A stretch of DNA of 55,070 nucleotides, taken from the NCBI GenBank assembly GCA_018065145.1, contig JAGHTW010000081.1, positions 1-55,070 of the forward strand, given 5' to 3'. Shown here one piece after another: positions 34,311 through 42,287 of the stretch (position 1 is its first letter; each line of letters starts with the position of its first letter). Position numbers and translations under genes: made by a program. This DNA is from Candidatus Prevotella equi (GTDB lineage Bacteria > Bacteroidota > Bacteroidia > Bacteroidales > Bacteroidaceae). The notes below the pieces were generated by a model. That model ran no database searches and had not been told where the DNA came from. It saw nothing but the letters and a program-made list of their open reading frames with translations.

Positions 34311-34870
34311 AAATAGTTATCATAGACAATTACGACTCATTCACATACAACCTGAGTCACCTCGTAAAGGAACTCGGAGCTGACGTTACCGTTTACCGTA
34401 ACGATCAGTTTGAGTTGCCACAGCTTGAGGCTTTCGACAAGATAATACTCTCTCCTGGTCCTGGCATACCATCAGAAGCGGGACTGCTCCTTGACGTTAT
34501 CAAAACCTTCGCAGGCAAGAAGCCTATACTTGGCGTATGCTTAGGACATCAGGCAATAGGCGAATCTTTTGGCGGAAAGTTGGAAAACCTCTCACAGGTG
34601 TTCCATGGCGTAGCAACGGAAGGAACACAATTCGGCATAGACCCAATCTTCGCAGGACTACCAGAGCGCATCACCATGGGACGCTACCATTCATGGGTTG
34701 TCAGCAAAGAGAACTTCCCAGAGTGCCTTGAGGTGACGGCAGAAAGCGATGAAGGTCAGGTAATGGCACTTCGCCACCGCACACTTGACATTCACGGCAT
34801 ACAGTTCCATCCAGAGAGCGTCCTAACTACAGAAGGACGAACAATGATTAGTAACTGGTTAGCACTGTAA
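34307..34870 (+). CDS. trpG: Anthranilate synthase component II (glutamine amidotransferase)
   Basis: TrpG releases ammonia from glutamine for TrpE. The 187-residue class I amidotransferase has the nucleophile Cys78 in GVCLGHQAIG and the His/Glu pair in FHPESVLT near the C-terminus. The start overlaps trpE by 4 bases, ensuring balanced subunits. It may also serve as PabA for folate, as shared amidotransferases do, but this cannot be told here. It ends the operon; the convergent regulator gene lies 114 bases away. Confidence 0.95.
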   Translation: MKIVIIDNYDSFTYNLSHLVKELGADVTVYRNDQFELPQLEAFDKIILSPGPGIPSEAGLLLDVIKTFAGKKPILGVCLGHQAIGESFGGKLENLSQVFHGVATEGTQFGIDPIFAGLPERITMGRYHSWVVSKENFPECLEVTAESDEGQVMALRHRTLDIHGIQFHPESVLTTEGRTMISNWLAL

Positions 34871-34889
34871 AGTCATTACACCAACACAA

Positions 34890-34948
34890 AATTTACTAGT
34901 AAATTCTGTGTAAAAGTTATAAGATTGCAAAGAATTTACTAGTAAATT
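34890..34948. repeat. Two copies of a 16-bp palindrome flanking a 22-bp unit
   Basis: The perfect palindrome AATTTACTAGTAAATT occurs at 34890-34905 and 34933-34948. One copy of the 22-base repeat unit (34907-34928: core GTAAAAGTTAT, then GATT) sits between them. This is in the convergent gap between trpG and the AraC-type gene; the palindromes could be protein sites or hairpins ending transcription from both sides. Confidence 0.8.
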
Positions 34949-34983
34949 TATTATCAGCGCATAAACATTATGGGGCAGGAGTA

Positions 34984-36063
34984 TTACTCTCTTGTCCCAT
35001 AATTGTTTCTAAACGATGTAGGAGATATATTTCTCTTTGCCTTAAAGAACTTGGCAAAAGCAATCTGTGAAGGGAATCCCAATTGAATACCTATTTGCTG
35101 AATAGACAAAGATGTGGTATGTAGCAGTTGCTCACACTCCCTGAGCAGGTAATCATCAATAATCTGTTTTGGCGAACGACCGGAAATAGTTTTTGTTATC
35201 TGCGAAAGATAGCGTGTAGATATAGACAATGCATCGGCGTAATATGCCACATCATGTGCCTTCGTGTAATTATCTGACAGTATGGTCATAAAACGGTCGT
35301 ACAATACATTTGGTTGAACAGATTGCTGACGCGATGATGAATAGACTACCTGACAATGCATATAGTTATGGGCATTGGCAACAGCCATGAGCATATTGTC
35401 ACCTTTCGACAGTCGGGCAGCAATAGCTGTTGACAAAGTACCGCCTACTCCGTGCCGCTGCCATCCTTTTACATTGACGGAAGAAAAATATCTGTTTACG
35501 TCAGCGCCAAAAAGCAAGGCGTTTATTCGTTCACTATTATAGGTACCGCCCCTCAACAATACCCATTCGGCACCCATCTCACGCAGTTCTCTTGCCGCTA
35601 CCTGCATGTCATCATCGGTACATATCCTGCGTCCGAGAATTATTTCGGCATCGGTACATTTCACTATCAGCAATGAACATATAGGCAACAGTTGTCTGCA
35701 ATATGCACGTATGGATTCATTGGACATAAGCAACGTGCCTGAAGAAGAAAGGATAACAGGCGAACAGACAATCTTTCCGCAACCGACAATCTCATTTCTT
35801 ATTTCACGTATTGTCTGCTTATCGTTCACCATACCTACCTTCACCACATCGGGATGCGCCTCTTCAAAAACAGTCCTAACTTGTCCTACCACTAATTCTG
35901 CTGGAAGGTCATATACTTCTGCTATGCCAGAGGAATTCTGTGCCGTTACCGATGTCACCGCAGTAACAGCATATCCGCCCAAATCCTTTATCGTGCGGAT
36001 GTCAGCCTGTATGCCTGAATAGCCCATGCTATCAGAACCGTTTATGCAAAGTACTGTATTCAT
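34984..36063 (-). CDS. ThiD/pyridoxal-kinase-like domain fused to AraC-type regulator
   Basis: A 359-residue two-domain protein. Residues 1-~245 match the ribokinase-fold ThiD/PdxK family (NGSDSMGYSGIQADIRTI at 8-25; HGVGGTLSTAIAA at 204-216). Residues ~268-355 are an AraC-type double helix-turn-helix (DVAYYADALSISTRYLSQITK; SIQQIGIQLGFPSQIAFAKFFK in part). Catalytic features are damaged: the family Cys/Asp of GTG[C/D] is Gly208, the DPVM Asp is Ser101, and the Pro-Asn before EAE is Lys-Cys (135-136). The kinase part is therefore probably a ligand sensor. It is divergent from pdxS-pdxT, so vitamin B6 control is likely; pyrimidine (thiamine) sensing is the alternative. Confidence 0.85.
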   Translation of the reverse strand: MNTVLCINGSDSMGYSGIQADIRTIKDLGGYAVTAVTSVTAQNSSGIAEVYDLPAELVVGQVRTVFEEAHPDVVKVGMVNDKQTIREIRNEIVGCGKIVCSPVILSSSGTLLMSNESIRAYCRQLLPICSLLIVKCTDAEIILGRRICTDDDMQVAARELREMGAEWVLLRGGTYNSERINALLFGADVNRYFSSVNVKGWQRHGVGGTLSTAIAARLSKGDNMLMAVANAHNYMHCQVVYSSSRQQSVQPNVLYDRFMTILSDNYTKAHDVAYYADALSISTRYLSQITKTISGRSPKQIIDDYLLRECEQLLHTTSLSIQQIGIQLGFPSQIAFAKFFKAKRNISPTSFRNNYGTRE

Positions 36064-36089
36064 ATAATAATATATAATCTATTCTTCTG

Positions 36090-36121
36090 CAAAGATAATA
36101 ATTTCCTTGTGTTATACCAAA
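36090..36121 (-). promoter_or_regulatory. Promoter of the ThiD-AraC regulator
   Basis: TTTG (36118-36121), 20 bases, TATCTTTG (36090-36097) on the minus strand, 27 bases before the start codon. It is divergent from the pdxS promoter. Confidence 0.75.
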
Positions 36122-36126
36122 CAAGT

Positions 36127-36203
36127 ATTCCGATATTTGCAATATTTCTTCTTTAAGTATATAACTTACCGATATTGGAACAGTATTTTTCCCATTTCGG
36201 AAT
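36127..36203. promoter_or_regulatory. Candidate operator sites between the regulator and pdxS
   Basis: Related blocks occur three times: ATTCCGATAT (36127-36136), CCGATATTGG (36169-36178) and TTCGGAAT (36196-36203, inverted ATTCCGAA). The last is 7 bases upstream of the pdxS -7 box. Spacing suits AraC-type binding, but no binding data exist. Confidence 0.45.
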
Positions 36204-36210
36204 CATGTAA

Positions 36211-36218
36211 TAACTTTG
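36211..36218 (+). promoter_or_regulatory. -7 box of pdxS
   Basis: TAACTTTG, 28 bases before the pdxS ATG, with no good -33 TTTG. A weak -33 would fit a promoter needing an activator. Confidence 0.6.
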
Positions 36219-36245
36219 CATTCAAAATTAAACAATAGAAAAGAA

Positions 36246-37118
36246 ATGGAAAATAGAGCAGAACTTAACCGTAACCTTGCACAAATGCTTAAGGGCGGTG
36301 TAATAATGGACGTAACGACACCAGAGCAGGCAAAGATTGCCGAGGCTGCTGGTGCTTGTGCAGTAATGGCTTTGGAGCGCATCCCTGCTGACATTCGTGC
36401 AGCTGGCGGTGTATCTCGTATGAGTGACCCAAAGATGATTCGCGGCATACAGGAGGCAGTAACAATTCCTGTCATGGCAAAGTGTCGCATAGGTCATTTT
36501 GCAGAGGCACAGATACTCGAGGCTATTGAAATTGACTACATTGACGAGAGTGAGGTACTGTCGCCTGCTGATGACATCTACCACATTGACAAGCGTAAGT
36601 TCAACGTACCATTCGTTTGTGGTGCAAAAGATCTTGGCGAGGCATTACGCCGTATCAACGAAGGTGCTACAATGATACGTACAAAAGGCGAGCCTGGTAC
36701 TGGAGATATTATTCAGGCTGTACGTCATATGCGCATGATGCAGAGTGAGATACGCCGTCTTGTAAGCATGAGCGAAGACGAAATGTACGAGGCTGCAAAG
36801 CAGTTGCGCGTGCCTTATGACCTGGTACAGTATGTTCATGAGAACGGTAAGTTGCCTGTTGTAAACTTTGCTGCCGGTGGCGTTGCTACACCTGCTGACG
36901 CAGCACTGATGATGCAACTCGGTGCAGAGGGCGTTTTCGTTGGTAGCGGCATATTCAAGAGCGGCGATCCAGAAAAGCGTGCACAGGCAATCGTAAAGGC
37001 TGTGACTAATTATAACGACCCTAAGATTCTCGCTGAACTGAGCGAAGACTTAGGAGAGGCTATGGTGGGTATCAACGAACAGGAGATTGAACTCCTTATG
37101 GCAGAACGCGGAAAATAA
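36246..37118 (+). CDS. pdxS: Pyridoxal 5'-phosphate synthase, synthase subunit
   Basis: PdxS builds PLP from ribose-5-phosphate, glyceraldehyde-3-phosphate and ammonia. From [10 protein letters not shown] it has 290 residues; an ATG 30 bases upstream would overlap the promoter. The ribose-binding Asp22, catalytic Lys79 (VMAKCRIGH) and Lys147 ([10 protein letters not shown]) are present, as is the phosphate loop VNFAAGGV. The gene is extremely well conserved. It is directly followed by pdxT with no gap, giving the glutaminase-synthase pair. Confidence 0.97.
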   Translation: MENRAELNRNLAQMLKGGVIMDVTTPEQAKIAEAAGACAVMALERIPADIRAAGGVSRMSDPKMIRGIQEAVTIPVMAKCRIGHFAEAQILEAIEIDYIDESEVLSPADDIYHIDKRKFNVPFVCGAKDLGEALRRINEGATMIRTKGEPGTGDIIQAVRHMRMMQSEIRRLVSMSEDEMYEAAKQLRVPYDLVQYVHENGKLPVVNFAAGGVATPADAALMMQLGAEGVFVGSGIFKSGDPEKRAQAIVKAVTNYNDPKILAELSEDLGEAMVGINEQEIELLMAERGK

Positions 37119-37694
37119 ATGAACATAGCAATATTAGCATTACAAGGAGCATTTGCTGAACATCAGCAGATGCTCCATCGTTTAGGATTTGAGAGTATTC
37201 TTATAAGAAACCTCAACGATTGGAACTGTTTCATCAATAGCGACGACAAGGAAAAGGGACTCATCCTTCCTGGTGGTGAGAGTACGGCGATGATGAAGAT
37301 TATGCGTGACGAAAACATGCTGGAACCTCTTCGCAACGCTATCTCTGCAGGACTGCCTACATTTGGCACTTGCGCAGGAATGATACTGTTGGACAAGAAG
37401 CATCTTGGATGCATGGACATTACAGTGTTGCGCAATGCTTACGGACGACAGTTAGGAAGTTTCTACACAGAACACATCGTAGAGGGCGTAGGCACTATTC
37501 CAATGACTTTCATCAGAGCTCCGTATGTAGAGCAGAGTGATGACAACGTTAAGGTGCTGTCTGTTCTTGACAATCATATCATAGCGGTGCAACAGAACAA
37601 TATGATTGCATGTTCATTCCACCCAGAGTTGAACGATGACACAAGCATGCATGCTTATTTCATTGATATAATAAAAAATCACCAAAAGGCATAA
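37119..37694 (+). CDS. pdxT: Pyridoxal 5'-phosphate synthase, glutaminase subunit
   Basis: PdxT feeds ammonia to PdxS. The 191-residue class I amidotransferase has LPGGESTAM at residues 50-58, the nucleophile Cys85 in FGTCAGM, and the His168/Glu170 pair in SFHPELND. The start codon directly follows the pdxS stop. A strong hairpin terminator begins inside the last codons. Confidence 0.96.
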   Translation: MNIAILALQGAFAEHQQMLHRLGFESILIRNLNDWNCFINSDDKEKGLILPGGESTAMMKIMRDENMLEPLRNAISAGLPTFGTCAGMILLDKKHLGCMDITVLRNAYGRQLGSFYTEHIVEGVGTIPMTFIRAPYVEQSDDNVKVLSVLDNHIIAVQQNNMIACSFHPELNDDTSMHAYFIDIIKNHQKA

Positions 37695-37710
37695 TACCTT
37701 TTGGTGATTT
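37676..37710. terminator. Bidirectional terminator between pdxT and the EamA gene
   Basis: A 14-bp perfect stem AAATCACCAAAAGG / CCTTTTGGTGATTT with a 7-base loop. Its left arm covers the end of pdxT. It ends both convergent transcripts. Confidence 0.85.
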
Positions 37711-37737
37711 CTCATTTCAGCTATATTGCTTTTGCAT

Positions 37738-38661
37738 TTACTTGTGGTGAGTAACAAGATATACGCCGGAAAAGACAAGTATTATTGCGGCGATATGACT
37801 CCAACCAAATATGCCAAGTCCTAAAAGCACTGACAGCGTGCACGCTACGATAGGCTGTACGTAATTGTACATGGCAATAATTGTTGGAGAAAGTATCTTC
37901 TGTGCCTTTGTGCTGCAAAGGAAAGAAAAGAATGTGCCACCAACAACGACAAAGGCTGTTTCGAGATATGTCACGGCACTCAATGTTCCCCATTGCACTT
38001 CAAAGAGATATGGTAATGTCAACGGCATCAGGACAATAGCAGCAAATGTCATCATCCATTTCTGGCATGTTATTGCATTATGACGACTTATAACACCCTT
38101 GAAAGCTGTGAGATAAAAAGCATAGGAAAACTGTCCTGCTATGCACATTACGTCACCAAGCAATACTCCACCTTCACGCGCTCCACCAGCTGATGTCATG
38201 ATGATAACAAGAGCGCCAAGACATCCTAACACTAAGCCACTAACCTTACGGAATGTTATTGTTTCCTTGATTATCAGTGCTGCCAGGACCATTGTGATGA
38301 TAGGCATCGTGGTGGTCATAATGCTTGCATTCAATGGTGAAGTGATACTCAATCCGATGATGTAGTTACACTGATTGAACACTATTGCAAACATTCCAGC
38401 GCCAAAAAGCCACAGCAATTCCTTTCTGTCACCGAGTCTTACAGTGTCGCGCACTTCATCATCCTTAGCGCACACCTTACTTATAATACTAGCTAACCAG
38501 AATAATAACGCTCCTCCCATCACTCGGATGCCTACCATTCCTACGCCAGAAATGCCGTTTGCCATAGCATCCTTGCCTAACGGCGCCATCATTCCCCACA
38601 TTGCTGCGGCGGTAAGCATATACAAATGTCCTTTTACCGTATCCTGTTCCTTTACCTTCAT
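37738..38661 (-). CDS. EamA/DMT-family transporter
   Basis: A 307-residue inner-membrane protein with ten hydrophobic segments in two five-helix halves, as in drug/metabolite exporters of the EamA family. The first half begins YMLTAAAMWGMMAPLGK. The second half contains FVVVGGTFFSFLCSTKAQKILSPTIIAMYNYVQPIVA, typical of the family. The exported metabolite cannot be told from sequence. It is convergent with pdxT and has a TAACTTTG box about 45 bases upstream of its start. Confidence 0.87.
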   Translation of the reverse strand: MKVKEQDTVKGHLYMLTAAAMWGMMAPLGKDAMANGISGVGMVGIRVMGGALLFWLASIISKVCAKDDEVRDTVRLGDRKELLWLFGAGMFAIVFNQCNYIIGLSITSPLNASIMTTTMPIITMVLAALIIKETITFRKVSGLVLGCLGALVIIMTSAGGAREGGVLLGDVMCIAGQFSYAFYLTAFKGVISRHNAITCQKWMMTFAAIVLMPLTLPYLFEVQWGTLSAVTYLETAFVVVGGTFFSFLCSTKAQKILSPTIIAMYNYVQPIVACTLSVLLGLGIFGWSHIAAIILVFSGVYLVTHHK

Positions 38662-38706
38662 CGTTTTAGCATTGTAGTATTTAACCCAACTTTAACAATT
38701 TTTCTG

Positions 38707-38714
38707 CAAAGTTA
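38707..38714 (-). promoter_or_regulatory. -7 box of the EamA gene
   Basis: TAACTTTG on the minus strand, 45 bases before the start codon. Confidence 0.5.
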
Positions 38715-38810
38715 CTAAGATTATTGGAAATTACGCACAAGAAATGAGCCATAAAGGAAATTAAGAGGTTAAAATTTACTAAATTAATAAGGAAAGATAT
38801 GAATTGTTCT

Positions 38811-38838
38811 TTTGTTTCAACCTTTTTTATTAATTTTG
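38811..38838 (+). promoter_or_regulatory. Promoter of the tagaturonate reductase gene
   Basis: TTTG (38811-38814), 16 bases, TAATTTTG (38831-38838). The spacing is slightly short; the ATG is 64 bases further on. Confidence 0.6.
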
Positions 38839-38902
38839 CAAGAAATCTAATATAGTTTCTTAAACATACAAAAACTAACAATAATTCTAACAAAAACAAA
38901 AC

Positions 38903-40387
38903 ATGGCAAAATTACCTGCTTTGAACAAGCGCACTGCGCCTAAGAGTGCAATGCCTGAAAAGATTATCCAGTTTGGTGAGGGTAACTTCCTCCGCGCATT
39001 CGTTGACTGGATTGTTTGGAACATGAACGCTAAGACAAACTTCAACGGTTCTGTTGTTGTTGTACAGCCTATCGACAAGGGTATGGTTCAGTGGCTTAAC
39101 GGTCAGGACTGTCTGTACCACGTAAACCTTCAGGGACGTTTGAACGGCGAGCCAGTAAACACTCTTGATCGTATCGACGTTATCTCTCGTGGTATTGACC
39201 CATACGCACAGCACTGGGCATATCAGGCTCTCGCTGAGCAGCCAGAGATTCGTTTCGTTATTTCTAACACAACAGAGGCAGGTATCGCATTCGATCCTTC
39301 ATGCAAACTCTCTGACGCTCCTGCTTCTTCATACCCAGGTAAGTTGACACAGCTCCTTTGGAACCGCTTCAATGCATTCGACGGTGATCCTTCTAAGGGT
39401 CTCATCATCATGCCATGTGAGCTTATCTTCCTCAACGGTCACCACCTGAAGGACTGCATCCGCAAGTATATCGAGCTCTGGAAGGAAGACTTCGGTGAGA
39501 AGGCTGCTGCATTCTCTGAGTGGTTCGAGAAGTACAACTATGTATGTGCAACACTCGTTGACCGTATCGTACCAGGCTTCCCACGTAACGAAATCAACCA
39601 GATTCGCGAGAAGGTCGGCTACAATGACAACCTCGTTGTACAGGCAGAAATCTTCCACCTCTGGGTTATCGAGAAGGCTGAGAACATGACATGTGAAGAA
39701 CTTCGTAAGGAGTTCCCTGCTGACCAGGCTGGTCTTAACGTTCTCATCGCTGAGTCTGAGGCTCCATACCACGAGCGTAAGGTAACTCTTCTCAACGGAC
39801 CTCACACTGTTCTCTCTCCTGTTGCTTACCTCTCAGGCATCAACATCGTTCGCGATGCTCTTCACGATGAGGTTGTAGGCAAGTACATCAAGAAGGTACA
39901 GTATGATGAGCTTATGCAGACTCTGAACCTCCCAATGGAAGAGCTTCAGCAGTTCGCTGCAGACGTACTCGAGCGCTTCGACAACCCATACGTTGACCAC
40001 CAGGTAACATCTATCATGCTCAACTCATTCCCTAAGTTCCAGGCTCGTGATCTTCCAGGAGTAAAGGTTTACCTCGAGCGTAAGGGTGAGCTGCCTAAGG
40101 GTCTTGTTCTTGGTCTTGCTGCTATCATCACTTACTATAAGGGTGGTACACGTGCAGACGGCGCACCTATCACACCTAACGATGATCAGAAGATTATGGA
40201 TCTCCTCACACAGCTTTGGGCTTCTAACGACACACGTAAGGTGGCAGAGGGTGTTCTTGCTGCTGATTGGATCTGGGGTGAGCACGGTGATCTCAACACA
40301 ATCCCTGGTCTCACAGACATGGTTGAAGGCTTCCTGAACGACATCGCTTCTAAGGGCATGCTCGAGACTGTTAAGTCTATCCTGTAA
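38903..40387 (+). CDS. uxaB: Tagaturonate reductase (altronate oxidoreductase)
   Basis: A 494-residue mannitol-dehydrogenase-family enzyme. It reduces tagaturonate to altronate with NADH in galacturonate breakdown. The Rossmann start IQFGEGNFLRAFVDW and VISNTTEAGI fit UxaB, and PGFPRNE/AEIFHLWVIE and the later KVTLLNGPHTVLSP carry the catalytic-site pattern. Length agrees with UxaB. The gene has a strong bias to C-ending codons, suggesting high expression. No uxaA or uxaC is next to it; the next gene follows after a short heptamer array. Confidence 0.87.
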   Translation: MAKLPALNKRTAPKSAMPEKIIQFGEGNFLRAFVDWIVWNMNAKTNFNGSVVVVQPIDKGMVQWLNGQDCLYHVNLQGRLNGEPVNTLDRIDVISRGIDPYAQHWAYQALAEQPEIRFVISNTTEAGIAFDPSCKLSDAPASSYPGKLTQLLWNRFNAFDGDPSKGLIIMPCELIFLNGHHLKDCIRKYIELWKEDFGEKAAAFSEWFEKYNYVCATLVDRIVPGFPRNEINQIREKVGYNDNLVVQAEIFHLWVIEKAENMTCEELRKEFPADQAGLNVLIAESEAPYHERKVTLLNGPHTVLSPVAYLSGINIVRDALHDEVVGKYIKKVQYDELMQTLNLPMEELQQFAADVLERFDNPYVDHQVTSIMLNSFPKFQARDLPGVKVYLERKGELPKGLVLGLAAIITYYKGGTRADGAPITPNDDQKIMDLLTQLWASNDTRKVAEGVLAADWIWGEHGDLNTIPGLTDMVEGFLNDIASKGMLETVKSIL

Positions 40388-40389
40388 TC

Positions 40390-40424
40390 AATGCATAATG
40401 CATAATGCATAATGCATAATTCAT
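40390..40424 (+). repeat. 7-bp tandem array, 5 units, after uxaB
   Basis: Four AATGCAT units and one AATTCAT, starting 2 bases after the uxaB stop. The unit differs by one base from the AGTGCAT arrays at 2059 and 8065, with the same orientation to transcription. Confidence 0.85.
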
Positions 40425-40439
40425 AATAAAGGATTACTT

Positions 40440-41210
40440 ATGAATAACAAGCCAATTGATACTGAGTTGAACAATCATCTTAAGTCATTGGCTGATAAAT
40501 ATGAAAAAGAGGAGTTCCTCGTTGGTGACCCTTCCTGGTTTATGCACCAGGTTAAGGGAGATACCAACAAGGAACTCCTTGCTTTTATTGCTTCCAGCTT
40601 AAGTTACGGAAGCAGGAAACAGTTTCTTCCAAAGATACAAAAGATTCTTGACGCCAGCAAAGGCAATGTAAAAGAATGGCTTATCAGCGGACAATATATC
40701 CTTGACATACCAGAAAACGAAGAGTGTTATTATCGCCTTTACACAAACAAGATGATGCACGACATGCTTAATGCACTTGCAGCGATGGTAAAGGAATATG
40801 GCAGCATGAAGGAATTTGTCTCACACCTTTCGCTGATACAAGAAAAAGGCGACGCTTTTCTTGCCATTGAAGCATTATGTAAATGGTTCAACGATCATGG
40901 AAGTAAAGGAATAATACCGAAGAACACACAATCATCATGCAAACGCATTTGCATGTTCCTTCGCTGGATGGTAAGAGATAACTCGCCTGTAGATATTGGA
41001 TTATGGAATGACATCATAGACAAAAGGACGCTTATCATTCCTATGGATACGCATGTAGTGCAAGAAGCCATGAGATTGGGTCTATTAACATCAAAAAGCA
41101 CTTCAATGTCAACAGCCAAACGGCTAACAGAAAGACTTAAGGAAATATTCCCCGACGATCCGACGAAAGGCGATTTCGCATTATTCGGCTTAGGCGTCGA
41201 TGAAAATTAG
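40440..41210 (+). CDS. TIGR02757-family (DUF2400) protein
   Basis: A 256-residue protein of a family common in Bacteroidetes, with the features DPSWFMHQ, AFIASSLSYGSRKQ, CKRICMFLRWMVR, IPMDTHVVQEAMRLGL and the ending DFALFGLGVDE. The C-terminal part resembles helix-hairpin-helix base-excision glycosylases (the LRWMVR...MDTHV pattern), so a nucleic-acid role is possible. The function is not established. It is 52 bases after uxaB, with a heptamer array between them, and its stop abuts the convergent gene. Confidence 0.85.
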   Translation: MNNKPIDTELNNHLKSLADKYEKEEFLVGDPSWFMHQVKGDTNKELLAFIASSLSYGSRKQFLPKIQKILDASKGNVKEWLISGQYILDIPENEECYYRLYTNKMMHDMLNALAAMVKEYGSMKEFVSHLSLIQEKGDAFLAIEALCKWFNDHGSKGIIPKNTQSSCKRICMFLRWMVRDNSPVDIGLWNDIIDKRTLIIPMDTHVVQEAMRLGLLTSKSTSMSTAKRLTERLKEIFPDDPTKGDFALFGLGVDEN

Positions 41211-42248
41211 TTATTTCTTCAGTTTCACGATATTTCTGTATTTATACGACATAGACATCTTAACGGTACCTTTTGGATAACCCGTATAGTTGATATCATA
41301 CTCCGCATGTCCTGATACAGGCAAAAACACGCCAGGAGAGAGTTCCTGAAATTCAAAGTATATACTTCTACTATTACTTTTATATCGCATTCGGCGTATC
41401 TGCCAGCAACCGCTTACCACATCAACCTGCGTATGTCCATAGCGCATAATGTATATAGTCTTTCCGCCCTCTTCATAACTACCATGGAAAGACAGTTTGT
41501 ATTTACTTTTCTTAGACTGCAATGCCTTTATCTTCTTATGCATCTCATCATAGAAACGATCATAGGAATTATCATCCAGGAACCAGTCTTTCTTTCCTAT
41601 TGACTTTAGTTCAGAAGCCGTCAACTTTGGTATAGTTGAGATAATCTGAAGCTTTGAATTGGTTATCGTTCCTTTATTGAAATGCACATCCTCCGCCATT
41701 GTCATGCGAAGGTCCTTGTATTTCACGAAGGTATCAAAATTCTTTGCCCATCCCGCTACCCATAGAGCAAAGCGAATAGTACGTTGCTTGCGCAGTTCCG
41801 ACAAGTCAATAGACTTCTCCATAGTAGCGGTTGTACGACAATCATAGCTCGCAAGACGCTTTTTCAAAGGTTTACGATTCTTGTCAAGTTGTGACATCAC
41901 ATACTGACAGAAATCCATCCCTTTAGGAAGTACGATAAACTCATTAAGGGATACGACCTCTTCACTCAACTTAAAGTCCGCATGCGTCATTGTCTCAGTA
42001 TCAACAACCATTGTTGCTGTATGATAACCAATGAACGACGCCCTCAAAGTGTGTTTTCCTTTTGGCAATGCGACAAACTCATACCTACCATTAGCATCGC
42101 ATATTGCACTTTGCTTTAATGCTTCGATATAAACCGTTGCGTAAGGCATCGGCGTTCCCTTGTCATTCGTCACTATACCAAGAAGGTTCTGCGCATAAAC
42201 ACTTATGCACAGAACCTCTATAAATATAATAAGGAGTAATCTTTTCAT
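41211..42248 (-). CDS. Carboxypeptidase-regulatory-domain protein
   Basis: A 345-residue exported protein from MKRLLLIIFIEVLCISVYAQ, a signal peptide. Residues about 20-105 form a carboxypeptidase-D-regulatory-like beta domain (LGIVTNDKGTPMPYATVYI, CDANGRYEFVALPKGKHTLRASFIGY), the module found at the start of SusC-type receptors. The rest has no motif I recognise; it contains alternating beta-like strands and may be surface or periplasmic. An in-frame ATG 9 bases upstream is less likely. It is downstream of yidC on the same strand with a gap of 39 bases. Confidence 0.72.
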   Translation of the reverse strand: MKRLLLIIFIEVLCISVYAQNLLGIVTNDKGTPMPYATVYIEALKQSAICDANGRYEFVALPKGKHTLRASFIGYHTATMVVDTETMTHADFKLSEEVVSLNEFIVLPKGMDFCQYVMSQLDKNRKPLKKRLASYDCRTTATMEKSIDLSELRKQRTIRFALWVAGWAKNFDTFVKYKDLRMTMAEDVHFNKGTITNSKLQIISTIPKLTASELKSIGKKDWFLDDNSYDRFYDEMHKKIKALQSKKSKYKLSFHGSYEEGGKTIYIMRYGHTQVDVVSGCWQIRRMRYKSNSRSIYFEFQELSPGVFLPVSGHAEYDINYTGYPKGTVKMSMSYKYRNIVKLKK

Positions 42249-42287
42249 TACTACCATTACCGAAAAGTCATTATACGTTACCGTTTA

